In this document: positions 22,641-31,580 of the stretch, one piece after another
Position numbering within the stretch: the stretch's first letter is position 1
Layout of the letters: each line of letters begins with the position of its first letter
The notes under the pieces: generated by a model
Databases searched by the model: none
What the model was told of the DNA's origin: nothing
The model's input: the letters and a program-made list of their open reading frames with translations, nothing else
Position numbers and translations under genes: made by a program
NCBI GenBank assembly: GCA_934631985.1
Contig: CAKTYE010000018.1
Coordinates: 1 to 37,993 of the forward strand
Length of the DNA stretch: 37,993 nt
Source of the DNA: an uncultured Clostridia bacterium
Lineage (GTDB): Bacteria; Bacillota; Clostridia; Christensenellales; Aristaeellaceae
Reading direction: 5' to 3'

Positions 22641-23080
22641 GGAAGCTGCTCTGAGTTGGCAGCATAGGTCAGGCGCAGCTCGTGCATGGCGGCAAAGCTG
22701 CCCTGCATGTCCAGCTGGTATTCCAGAATGATCTTGCCCTTTTCCGGGGCCATGTTTACATCCACGCGGGTGGCGAACACCGCCATGCTCAGCGCACCGT
22801 AGGGCGTTTGGTACGCGCCCTCAAAGCGGTGATCCTTTTTGAATACCATGGTGGTACCATATGCGCCGGAGCGGCTCATCAGCACTCGTCCCTTGCCCAC
22901 CAGCAGCGTAATGTCCGAGGTATCGCTGCTGTCCGGCTGGGTCTCGGTATAGGTCAGCTTCCAGCCCTCCTTCAGGGGGTACAGGCTGCCCGTAGTCATC
23001 AGGTCCACCGTTTCATCATCGCCGACCGCGCCGCCAAAGGCGCGCCCGGAAAGCGTCATCAGTACAGGTATCGGTTCCAT
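22634..23080 (-). CDS. DUF1934 family protein (YwiB-like)
   Basis: A 148-residue protein with the beta-barrel, calycin-like pattern of DUF1934: TETQPDSSDTSDITLLVGKG, RVLMSRSGAYGTTMVF, a segment for a tight turn (YQTPYGALSMAVFATRVDV) and the final ILEYQLDMQGSFAAMHELRLTY. B. subtilis YwiB, next to argS, is a member; here argS is about 8 kb away. The function is not known. The ATG at 23080 has AAGGAGGA upstream and gives the usual family length. It is the first gene of a three-gene operon with an extended -10 promoter and is divergent from tcdA. Confidence 0.82.
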   Translation of the reverse strand: MEPIPVLMTLSGRAFGGAVGDDETVDLMTTGSLYPLKEGWKLTYTETQPDSSDTSDITLLVGKGRVLMSRSGAYGTTMVFKKDHRFEGAYQTPYGALSMAVFATRVDVNMAPEKGKIILEYQLDMQGSFAAMHELRLTYAANSEQLPC

Positions 23081-23110
23081 GTGTTTCCTCCTTGCGGGGT
23101 ATCTGCAAGC

Positions 23111-23119
23111 ATTATAGCA
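23111..23119 (-). promoter_or_regulatory. Extended -10 promoter of the DUF1934 operon
   Basis: TGCTATAAT on the minus strand, with the TATAAT at 23111-23116. The -35 region is weak (TTGCGG at 16 bp). It is 31 bases upstream of the start codon. Confidence 0.7.
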
Positions 23120-23172
23120 CATTTGGGCGCATCCGCAAAAGCCCCTGAAGCATTCGCCTGTCTCTGTTGCCC

Positions 23173-23202
23173 TTGACGATGCGGCGCTCCCTTTGCTATA
23201 CT
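23173..23202 (+). promoter_or_regulatory. Promoter of tcdA
   Basis: TTGACG (23173-23178), an 18-bp spacer, and TATACT (23197-23202) with TGC before it. It is 26 bases upstream of the ATG at 23229 and lies within 60 bases of the divergent DUF1934 promoter. Confidence 0.75.
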
Positions 23203-23228
23203 GGCTCAGGCATAAGGAGGAGCATCAC

Positions 23229-23933
23229 ATGCAGCAGGAGATCTTTTCGCGGGAGGCGCTGCTTATTGGGCAGGATGCGGTGGACACGCTGGCGAAGCGC
23301 CGGGTCGCGGTGTTCGGCGTGGGCGGCGTAGGCGGCTACACGGTGGAGGCGCTGGCCCGGGCAGGCGTGGGTGCGCTGGACCTGATCGACGCGGACACCG
23401 TGAGCCTGAGCAACCTGAACCGTCAGCTCATCGCTACGCTGGACACGGTGGGGCAGCGCAAGGTGGACGTGCTGGCGGAGCGCATCAGCCGCATCAATCC
23501 GGCCTGTCAAGTGACGTGCTATCCCATGTTTTATCTGCCGGAGAACGCCGATACCATCGACCTGGCCCGCTATGACTATGTGGTGGACGCCATCGACACG
23601 GTAAGCGCCAAGCTGGAGCTGGCCCGGCGGTGCAGCGCCCTGCAGGTGCCGCTCATCAGTGCCATGGGCGCAGGCAACAAGCTCGATCCCAGCAAATTTG
23701 TGATCACGGATATTACGAAAACCACCACCTGCCCGCTGGCGCGGGTCATGCGCCGGGAGCTGCGCAAGCGCGGTGTGAACCATCTGACCGTGTGCTACTC
23801 CACCGAGGAAGCGCACATCTGCACCGATGCGCAGGGTCAGCGTATCCGCACCCCCGGGAGTATCAGTTTTGTACCCGGCGTGGCGGGCCTGATGATCGCA
23901 GGCGAAGTGGTGCGAAAGCTGACAGGCATCTAA
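23229..23933 (+). CDS. tcdA: tRNA threonylcarbamoyladenosine dehydratase (ThiF/HesA/E1-like)
   Basis: A 234-residue adenylating enzyme. The nucleotide loop is VFGVGGVGGYTVEALARAGVG, followed by DLIDADTVSLSNLNRQ with the ATP-contacting Arg, then DYVVDAIDTVSAKLEL. The CPLARVMRRELRKRGV segment with its Cys is typical of TcdA/CsdL (YgdL), which turns t6A37 of tRNA into the cyclic form ct6A using ATP. The C-terminus GSISFVPGVAGLMIAGEVVRKL is also typical of that group. The ATG at 23229 has AAGGAGGAG eight bases upstream; the long-frame ATG at 23193 overlaps the -10 box. It is a single gene reading away from the DUF1934 operon. Confidence 0.92.
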   Translation: MQQEIFSREALLIGQDAVDTLAKRRVAVFGVGGVGGYTVEALARAGVGALDLIDADTVSLSNLNRQLIATLDTVGQRKVDVLAERISRINPACQVTCYPMFYLPENADTIDLARYDYVVDAIDTVSAKLELARRCSALQVPLISAMGAGNKLDPSKFVITDITKTTTCPLARVMRRELRKRGVNHLTVCYSTEEAHICTDAQGQRIRTPGSISFVPGVAGLMIAGEVVRKLTGI

Positions 23934-23997
23934 AAGCCTTGCCCTGATGCCGAACGATGGACCGTATCCCGTACAACGAAGCACCCGCATACCAAAA

Positions 23998-24037
23998 GGC
24001 TCCCTCCGCAGAGGGAGCTGTCAGCCGCCAGGCTGAC
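23998..24037. repeat. Short double-hairpin intergenic repeat
   Basis: Two adjacent GC hairpins: 23998-24006 with 24011-24019 (9 pairs, one G-U, CGCA loop) and GTCAGCC/GGCTGAC at 24020-24026 with 24031-24037. This double hairpin resembles small repeats scattered in many gut Clostridia genomes. It lies in the 235-base gap between tcdA and the HAD gene, which otherwise holds no gene. Confidence 0.6.
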
Positions 24038-24053
24038 TGAGGATATTCTTCTT

Positions 24054-24096
24054 GCCGGGGAACCGCGCACTTCATCGAAGCCCGCTGTTCCCCGGC
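24054..24096 (+). terminator. Possible terminator in the tcdA-HAD gap
   Basis: GCCGGGGAAC (24054-24063) pairs perfectly with GTTCCCCGGC (24087-24096) around a 23-base loop, and is followed on the plus strand by TTTCATTTT. The convergent genes tcdA and the HAD phosphatase flank it. Confidence 0.5.
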
Positions 24097-24168
24097 TTTC
24101 ATTTTATGAAGAGCGAACTTTTGCAAAGACACTGAAACAGCAGCGGATGCAGTGCTGCTTCGCTCACG

Positions 24169-24816
24169 TTACCCTAAAAGCTGAAACAGCTCCGCAGGCT
24201 GCGTGATCACGGCCTCCGCGCCGCTTTGACGCAGCTCGTCCTCCTTGCGGAAGCCCCACAATACGCCTACCGGGTGCATGCCCGCACGGCGGGCGCATTC
24301 CATGTCCACGGAGGTGTCGCCCAGGTAAACAAACTCCTCCGGGGGAATATCCAGCGCTTTGGCGATCGCCAGCGCCCCGGCAGGGTCGGGCTTGATGGGT
24401 ACGCCCTCCTGCTGTCCGCGCACGATGGCAAAGGGGATCTCTGGGAAATAATGCGCCACCACATGCACGGTGTCTGCATGGGGCTTATTGGAAAGCACCG
24501 TCAGCTGAAGGCCGCGGCGGTGCAGCTCCGCCAGCATGGCGGGAATGCCGTCATAGGGACGGGTCGTCACCTGATTATGCGTCTCATACCAGGCCTGATA
24601 GGTCTGGCGCACAGGCTCTGCAAGCTCCTGACGGTCGCGCACGGCGCGCTGCGCCAGAATTTTTGCGCCGTTGCCCACCAGATATTTGTAATCTTCCACC
24701 TGCCATGTGGGAAGCTGGTGGGCGGTCAGGGCGCGGTTCATTGCGTCGGCAATGTCTTGCAGGGTGTTGGTCAGCGTGCCGTCCAAATCGAACAGCGCGG
24801 CGCGAATGTGTTTCAT
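24169..24816 (-). CDS. HAD family hydrolase (phosphoglycolate phosphatase-like)
   Basis: A 215-residue HAD phosphatase with all four motifs: ALFDLDGTLTNT (nucleophile Asp), LTVLSNKPHA (Ser/Thr motif II), the Lys in VPIKPDP (motif III) and YLGDTSVDMECARRAGM (motif IV). The helical cap between motifs I and II (NTLQDIADAMNRALTAHQLP onward) is of the C1 type seen in phosphoglycolate phosphatase (Gph) and pyrophosphatase PpaX. A cytoplasmic phosphatase is likely; the substrate is uncertain. I chose the ATG at 24816 with GGAGGT about ten bases upstream. The long frame above it runs into the BofC-like gene's region on the other strand. Confidence 0.88.
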   Translation of the reverse strand: MKHIRAALFDLDGTLTNTLQDIADAMNRALTAHQLPTWQVEDYKYLVGNGAKILAQRAVRDRQELAEPVRQTYQAWYETHNQVTTRPYDGIPAMLAELHRRGLQLTVLSNKPHADTVHVVAHYFPEIPFAIVRGQQEGVPIKPDPAGALAIAKALDIPPEEFVYLGDTSVDMECARRAGMHPVGVLWGFRKEDELRQSGAEAVITQPAELFQLLG

Positions 24817-24832
24817 GGGGACATCGACCTCC

Positions 24833-24862
24833 GAATAAAGGTTGCGCACCCGGCGCATGCTA
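24833..24862 (+). promoter_or_regulatory. Forespore sigma-type (sigma-G-like) promoter candidate
   Basis: GAATA (24833-24837), an 18-bp spacer and CATGCTA (24856-24862) resemble the sigma-G/F consensus GHATR-N18-CATnnTA. Transcription would begin near 24869, just ahead of the GTG start of the BofC-like gene. The -10 box lies in a perfect 14-bp palindrome GCATGCTAGCATGC (24855-24868). Confidence 0.4.
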
Positions 24863-24897
24863 GCATGCAGCAAGACAAGACGGGGGGCGCGTACATC

Positions 24898-25467
24898 GTG
24901 AAGGAACAGGGGAAGAAGCAGGGCATCGGCAATCGGCAATTCTGGCTGGGGCTGGGTACCATGGTGCTGCTGGCGTTGGTGATGGTCATCGGCCTGACGC
25001 CGCGCCCGCAGGAAAGCGAGGAGCCGCAGGCTGAGAACATTGCCCAGGTGGACGCGGCGGACACACGCCTTGCCGCCGCCTGTCAAGTGGTGCAGCGCAT
25101 GACCTATGCAGCCTGCGGGCATGAGGTCACCCGCCGTCAGCCCCTGCCCCAGGAGTTGGTGGGCAAGGGCCGTGCCGAGGCCGAGACCGCCTATGACACC
25201 TGGCAGATCACCGCCATCAGCGCCAACGAGCTGTCCATGGAGCAGCAGTTTGATTTCTGCTGCCCGGAGCATCAAATGCTGATGCCCGATGCTTCCGGGG
25301 TGCTGTGCGTGTTTGAAAACCGTTACGGGGATGCGCTGGCGCTGGTGCGCTCGCTGGAAACGCCCCTCTCTGCACTGCCCGAAAGCGTGCAGGAGGAGGT
25401 GCGTCAGGGCAAGGTCTTCGACACGGCGGAGGAGCTGGAACGGTGGATGGAAAGCATCGAGAGCTGA
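24898..25467 (+). CDS. BofC-like membrane-anchored protein
   Basis: A 189-residue protein with one N-terminal membrane helix (about residues 13-32, FWLGLGTMVLLALVMVIGL) and an outside domain. The last 60 residues (GVLCVFENRYGDALALVRSL, then LSALPESVQEEVRQGKVFDT and AEELERWMES) follow the pattern of the BofC C-terminal domain, in which a self-displaying strand is followed by a SLP..D...L..G...dsEEEL..LLEdy segment. BofC restrains the SpoIVB protease between forespore membranes in Bacillus. Start is uncertain: GTG at 24898 (chosen, as it lies just after the sigma-G-like promoter and a G-run) or ATG at 24865. It is convergent with the M18 gene, seven bases apart. Confidence 0.62.
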   Translation: MKEQGKKQGIGNRQFWLGLGTMVLLALVMVIGLTPRPQESEEPQAENIAQVDAADTRLAAACQVVQRMTYAACGHEVTRRQPLPQELVGKGRAEAETAYDTWQITAISANELSMEQQFDFCCPEHQMLMPDASGVLCVFENRYGDALALVRSLETPLSALPESVQEEVRQGKVFDTAEELERWMESIES

Positions 25468-25474
25468 GGAAAAA

Positions 25475-26788
25475 TCAGTTCAGGGTAAAGGTGCCGTCCT
25501 CCTCCACGTCCATCTGCGCATCATAATAGGCGGTCAGGGCGCGGATCATCAGGGGAATGTCCTCCACACCAGCAGTCTCGTAGGAGGAGTGCATCGCCAG
25601 CTGCGGCAGACCGATGTCCACGGTGTTCATGGAGGTCTGGGTGTTGGCGATGTTGCCCAGGGTGGAGCCGCCCAGCATGTCGCTGCGGTTGGCGAAGTGC
25701 TGCACGGGAACGCCCGCCTGACGGCATACCTCGGCGAAGATCGCCGCAGATACAGCGTCCGTGGTGTACTTCTGGTTGGCGTTGTGCTTGATGACCACGC
25801 CGCCGTTCATGTAGGTGCGGTTCTCTGCATCGTATTTTTCAGGATGGTTGGGATGTACTGCGTGGGCGTTGTCTGCCGAGACCATAAAGCTGCGGCTGAT
25901 GAGCGCCCGCAGGGTGTTTTCTCCTTCCGCCTGGACGGCGGCGATACGGGCCAGCACATCCCGCAGGAAGGTGGAGGCTGCGCCCTGCTTAGTGCCGCTG
26001 CCGACCTCCTCATTGTCAAACAGCGCGTAAACATTCACATGCCCCTCGGCCTGCTGGGCTTGGACAAAGGCCGCCAGCGACGTATAGGAGCATTCCAGAT
26101 CGTCAATGCGGGGGCTGGAGAAGAATTTGTTTCCCGCGCCCCAGATCGTGCCGGGGGTGCGGGCATAGAGGAACAGATCGCTGCCCACAATATCCGCCGG
26201 GTCTGCGCCGCAGGCCGCGGCAATCTCCTGCATCAGCATACCCTTGGCACTGCCGTCCCCATACAGGGGCAGCAGATCTACCTGGGGGTTGAACTTATAG
26301 CCGTCGTTCATGTCCCGGCAGAAGTGGATGGGCAGGTTGGGAATCAGCACTGCGTCCCGGCCCAGATCGACCAGCCGGGTGACGAGCTTGTCTTCCTGGC
26401 GCACCAGCACCCGGCCCGCAATGGACAGGGGGCGGTCCAGCCAGGTGGACATGATCATGCCGCCGTAGCGCTCCACGTTCAGCCGCAGATAGGTATCCGC
26501 CACAGGGCTTTCCGCATGGGGCTTGAGCTTGAACACGGGAGAGTCGCTGTGACTGGCAACGATGCGGAAGGGCCCCACACCCGCGCGAGGCATGGTGAAG
26601 GCGATCACCGAGGACAGGTTGCGGGTGACGTAATACTTGCCGCCGGGGACCAGCGACCAGGCGTCCCGCTCCTTCAGGGGCTGAAAGCCGTTTTCCTCCA
26701 GCAGGCGGGCGGCGGTGTTCACCGCGTGAAAGGCGCTGGGGCAGGTCGCTACAAATTGCAGGAATCCCTGAGCATCCGATGTATACAT
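25475..26788 (-). CDS. M18 family aminopeptidase
   Basis: A 437-residue zinc aminopeptidase of the M18 (aspartyl aminopeptidase/LAP4, ApeB) family. FRIVASHSDSPVFKLKP holds the first His and Asp ligands, ALFDNEEVGSGTKQGA the catalytic Glu and a ligand, SADNAHAVHPN a further Asp/His pair, and the late LAMHSSYETAGVED the last His. It removes N-terminal residues, often acidic ones, in the cytoplasm, and probably complements the peptidases of the large operon. The ATG at 26788 has AGGAGG upstream; the longer frame start lacks one. It follows mnmG by 26 bases and is probably co-transcribed with it. Confidence 0.93.
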   Translation of the reverse strand: MYTSDAQGFLQFVATCPSAFHAVNTAARLLEENGFQPLKERDAWSLVPGGKYYVTRNLSSVIAFTMPRAGVGPFRIVASHSDSPVFKLKPHAESPVADTYLRLNVERYGGMIMSTWLDRPLSIAGRVLVRQEDKLVTRLVDLGRDAVLIPNLPIHFCRDMNDGYKFNPQVDLLPLYGDGSAKGMLMQEIAAACGADPADIVGSDLFLYARTPGTIWGAGNKFFSSPRIDDLECSYTSLAAFVQAQQAEGHVNVYALFDNEEVGSGTKQGAASTFLRDVLARIAAVQAEGENTLRALISRSFMVSADNAHAVHPNHPEKYDAENRTYMNGGVVIKHNANQKYTTDAVSAAIFAEVCRQAGVPVQHFANRSDMLGGSTLGNIANTQTSMNTVDIGLPQLAMHSSYETAGVEDIPLMIRALTAYYDAQMDVEEDGTFTLN

Positions 26789-26814
26789 GGCATATCCTCC
26801 TACTTTTAAGCCGT

Positions 26815-28701
<1,887 letters not shown>

Positions 28702-28734
28702 ACGCTTCGCCTCCTTGATGAAAAAATACGCCCT

Positions 28735-28743
28735 ATTATAGCA
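28735..28743 (-). promoter_or_regulatory. Extended -10 promoter of mnmG
   Basis: TGCTATAAT on the minus strand with the TATAAT at 28735-28740, 33 bases upstream of the GTG start. The -35 position 17 bp away reads TTTCCT and is weak. Confidence 0.65.
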
Positions 28744-28864
28744 CATGCCGCCGGGACAGGAAAAGAGCACCATGAAAATCGCCGCTGCAAAAAGGAAGGA
28801 AAAGCCATTTTCTTACATAAAAAGGCTTTTTTTATCAAAGAAAAAAGAAAAGTGTGTAAAAGAC

Positions 28865-28892
28865 TTGACTTTTTTGCTTTCTTTGATACACT
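28865..28892 (+). promoter_or_regulatory. Promoter of the GNAT acetyltransferase gene
   Basis: TTGACT (28865-28870) and TACACT (28887-28892) on the plus strand with a 16-bp spacer in an AT-rich tract. The leader to the ATG at 28979 is about 80 bases. Confidence 0.5.
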
Positions 28893-28978
28893 ACCTGTAA
28901 TCAAATAAAAAAGAACCGTCGATGCACATATTTGCATAGAAGGGCTTTTTACGTATTTTGAATGCGAGGTAGCAAGGT

Positions 28979-29494
28979 ATGAAGAAAGCCGCTTCTGTTT
29001 TTTTGCGTGCGGAAATCACCCCCATGGACGTGGAACGAATGATCCACTGGATGGAAAACCCCGAGGTCACCCGCTATCTGAACGAGGACGCGCAGGTTGC
29101 CGCATCGCTGCGCCAGCTGGTGCGCACTGTGCCGGGGCCGATGCTGACATGTCGGTTCAACCAGGGCGGGCGGTTTTTCCTGGCCTGTCATGAACAGGAG
29201 GGGGCCATTGGCTATGTGCGCCTGCGCCATCTGTCCCCGGAAGGCATGGAGACCGTTTATGTGATTGGCGAGGACGCGCTATGGGGGCAGGGGTACGGCA
29301 AAAGTGCGCTGCGCCTGGCGCTGGCGCACGGCTTTTTGCAGGAGCGGGCTTCGCACATGGTGGCGAAGGTGCATGCGGAGAATGTGCGCTCGCTGCGGGC
29401 AGTGAGAAGCTGCGGCTTTCGGGAGACGGGGACGTATGGAGAATTGACACACTATCGGATGACGGTGGAGGAATATTTGAAGGGCTTGCGGTGA
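28979..29494 (+). CDS. GNAT family N-acetyltransferase
   Basis: A 171-residue acetyltransferase of the RimJ/RimL/SpeG-like group. The N-terminal part LRAEITPMDVERMIHWMENPEVTRYLNED is the usual start of that group, GAIGYVRLRHLSPEGMETVYVIG is the central beta-sheet, ALWGQGYGKSALRLALAHGF is the acetyl-CoA pyrophosphate loop (Q/RxxGxG/A as QGYGKS), and HAENVRSLRAVRSCGFRETG is the typical late helix and strand. The substrate (protein N-terminus, amino acid, polyamine or antibiotic) cannot be told. Start ATG has GAGGT upstream. It is a single gene read away from mnmG, followed by repeat copy B. Confidence 0.9.
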   Translation: MKKAASVFLRAEITPMDVERMIHWMENPEVTRYLNEDAQVAASLRQLVRTVPGPMLTCRFNQGGRFFLACHEQEGAIGYVRLRHLSPEGMETVYVIGEDALWGQGYGKSALRLALAHGFLQERASHMVAKVHAENVRSLRAVRSCGFRETGTYGELTHYRMTVEEYLKGLR

Positions 29495-29546
29495 AAGGGC
29501 AGCTTGCGGCAGCATTTTTCCGTAACTGCATCAGGGCGGATTCTTG

Positions 29547-29635
29547 CCACCATCCGCAGGACGGATGGTGGAGGATAAACTCATCCGCTGGAGGAGCGAA
29601 TAGTTTATCAAGTCACAGCCAATTACATAGTCCTA
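29547..29635. repeat. Hairpin-rich flank of repeat copy B
   Basis: Two strong hairpins: a 10-bp perfect stem 29547-29556 with 29562-29571, and GATAAACT/AGTTTATC at 29574-29581 with 29602-29609. No gene is seen. The same general layout of hairpins flanks repeat copy A, but the sequence is largely different. Confidence 0.55.
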
Positions 29636-30046
29636 GCGGCACACCACCGCGCTGGGATGCCAGCTAGAGAGCGTTTCGTCCGTCTGCGGACGGACGACCC
29701 ACTTTGCACTCGGGCAAAGTGGGCAAAGCCGCCCGGGGGCCAGCCAAATTTTCCATGCAGCTAAGGCTGGCCCCCGGACCCCATGCTTGCCCCCAGCCAT
29801 CGCCTGGATCGGAGCCTTCCCAGGGGGACACAACCGGGGTCTCCTTCAGTTCCGCTCCAAGGCATTCCGCCGGCTGACCGTATACAGCCGCCGGAACGCC
29901 TTGTCGCTTAGGCCAAGCATACGCAGCCAAAGTTACCTGCCCTGGAAAGCCCATTGCGCAGCATAGGTGCAGAAAAGCCACACCTCGCACCAAAAGCCTC
30001 CCCTGAAAGGGGAGGTGTCCCGAAGGGACGGAGAGGTTCCGTTCCA
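29636..30046 (-). repeat. Dispersed structured repeat, copy B
   Basis: The inverted second copy of the element at 16470-16860. In copy B the hairpin equivalent to 16718-16762 is a perfect 13-bp stem, and the first hairpin reads GTCCC/GGGAC where copy A has GGCCCC/GGGGCC, so stems are kept while bases change. The part matching 16528-16556 is replaced by a longer unrelated stretch. It lies between the convergent GNAT and GH32 genes. Confidence 0.85.
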
Positions 30047-30147
30047 CCACCACATTCTTCCTTAGAAGGAGGTGGTGGAAGATCCCCCCTTCGCCAAAAC
30101 ATCAAATAGCTTTTTCATCCCCATCGCCACCAGCCCCTCCACGCCCC

Positions 30148-31494
30148 TTATACTTCACGCACGCCCCCCATGCTAACCCGCACCTCATCACCCGCTTCAA
30201 CCCACAAATTCCCGCTATCCTCGCAGACAGGATAAGCGCGCCCTGTCAGCCACTGCCCGTTGACCATGCACTCCACCACCGTACCATCCACGGCAAGGAA
30301 CAATTCATTATGCTTCTCCCGCAGCGGCACATGGCGGGTAATAGGAGCTTTTCCGTAAGCGAGATCAAGGCTGGCATGAGTCAGCGTTAAGGTCAATTCC
30401 CCAGCGGGAGTCAACGTCAGTGCGGTTTGCTCTTTTTCCCCTGCAAGCAGCGTCCAGCACAGCGGCTTGGTCAGATGGTCAAAGGCTGCGTGAAGCAATA
30501 CATGCTGGCCATTCGCCGTCAGATGATGCTTGCCGGGGGCGAGCGTATGGCTTTCCCAATGTGCGGCAAGTGTGTCTATGGTATCCAGCGGACGGACCAT
30601 CAGGTCGCCATTTTCCAGCGTCAGGATGCGGGGAAGGGACATCATGCCCCGCCAGGTGCGGCCTGCGGCTGCTCGCGTTTCGTCCTCCGGGATCCAGCCC
30701 AGCAGAATTTGACGGCCCTGTGCGTCCCGGAAGGTTTGCGGCGCATAAAAGCCGCGATGCCCGCCGGGGTCCAGCACACCTTCCCGTTCCACATGAAAGC
30801 GGAAGGCTGCATCCAGTGTGCCGACGGCATACCGCGCCGGGGCAAAGGGCGAGTAGAACAGTACCATCTTATCCCCCAGCGGGAACAGGTTAGGACACTC
30901 CCAGGCCTTGCCGTCAGGAGTTTCATGATGCAAGGCAATGCCGCGATAGGTCCAGCGCTGCATGTCGTCAGAGGTATACAGGGCGATGCAGCCCGCATCA
31001 TCCAGCTGCGCGCCCACGGTCATCAGATAGCCGCCTTGCCAGGGAATCACATAAGGGTCGCGCCAGTCGCGAAGATGCTTCGGCGCATGGAGTGCATCCG
31101 TCAGCGCACCTTCCCGCGTTTGCTGAAGATGATCCATGTCGCCGTGGACGGGGGCGGCGAACCACTGCTCCGCGCCATCGGCAGCATCTCGGTGATCCTC
31201 CTGCCGACCGATGCTGGTATAGAAGAAGTGCGGCTTTCCCGCAGCATCCAGACAGCAGGAGCCGGAGAAGCAATGCACCTCGCCTAGCGCCAGAGCCGGG
31301 GCCATGGCAATGGGGCGATGCTCCCAGTGCAGCAGGTCGCGGGAGTGGGCGTGGCCCCAGTGCATGTCGCCCCACACGGCGGCGTGGGGATTATACTGAT
31401 AATACAGGTGATACCAGCCATTCACCTGACACAGGCCGTTGGGATCGTTAAGCCAGTTCTTTCCAGCGTAAAAATGAAAACGCGGGGCTTGCAT
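30148..31494 (-). CDS. Glycoside hydrolase family 32 (sucrose-6-phosphate hydrolase / fructosidase)
   Basis: A 448-residue GH32 enzyme. The nucleophile Asp17 lies in WLNDPNG, the stabilising Asp146 in WRDPYV, and the acid/base Glu199 in WECPNLF; the transition from five-bladed propeller to C-terminal beta-sandwich is near residue 310. It cleaves beta-fructosyl bonds in sucrose, sucrose-6-phosphate or small fructans. No signal peptide is present, so it works on imported sugars. No sugar transporter, PTS gene or regulator is beside it, which is unusual for this family. The ATG at 31494 has AGGAGGGA upstream, but the argS terminator ends only about 17 bases before it. Confidence 0.93.
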   Translation of the reverse strand: MQAPRFHFYAGKNWLNDPNGLCQVNGWYHLYYQYNPHAAVWGDMHWGHAHSRDLLHWEHRPIAMAPALALGEVHCFSGSCCLDAAGKPHFFYTSIGRQEDHRDAADGAEQWFAAPVHGDMDHLQQTREGALTDALHAPKHLRDWRDPYVIPWQGGYLMTVGAQLDDAGCIALYTSDDMQRWTYRGIALHHETPDGKAWECPNLFPLGDKMVLFYSPFAPARYAVGTLDAAFRFHVEREGVLDPGGHRGFYAPQTFRDAQGRQILLGWIPEDETRAAAGRTWRGMMSLPRILTLENGDLMVRPLDTIDTLAAHWESHTLAPGKHHLTANGQHVLLHAAFDHLTKPLCWTLLAGEKEQTALTLTPAGELTLTLTHASLDLAYGKAPITRHVPLREKHNELFLAVDGTVVECMVNGQWLTGRAYPVCEDSGNLWVEAGDEVRVSMGGVREV

Positions 31495-31511
31495 GCGGTT
31501 CCCTCCTGTCT

Positions 31512-31559
31512 AAAAAGCAGCGAGGGAGGATGCTTCCATGATAGAAGCCCCTCCCTCGC
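31512..31559 (-). terminator. Intrinsic terminator between argS and the GH32 gene
   Basis: A 10-bp perfect stem (31520-31529 with 31550-31559) extended inside by GCTTC/GAAGC (31532-31536 with 31544-31548), followed on the minus strand by TGCTTTTTAG. It lies 21 bases after the argS stop and directly before the ribosome site of the GH32 gene. Confidence 0.85.
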
Positions 31560-31580
31560 AGAAAAATTCAGAGACAATGC

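Noticed and set aside
22206..22667. Plus-strand frames across the DUF1934/unknown/MBL operon
   Set aside because: They are opposite genes with proper starts and overlaps on the minus strand and show no ribosome sites.
28800..28836. AAAAGCC/GGCTTTT hairpin followed by T-run, looking like a terminator
   Set aside because: The stem is only 7 bp and AT-rich and lies between two divergent promoters, so there is no transcript for it to end; left out as a feature.
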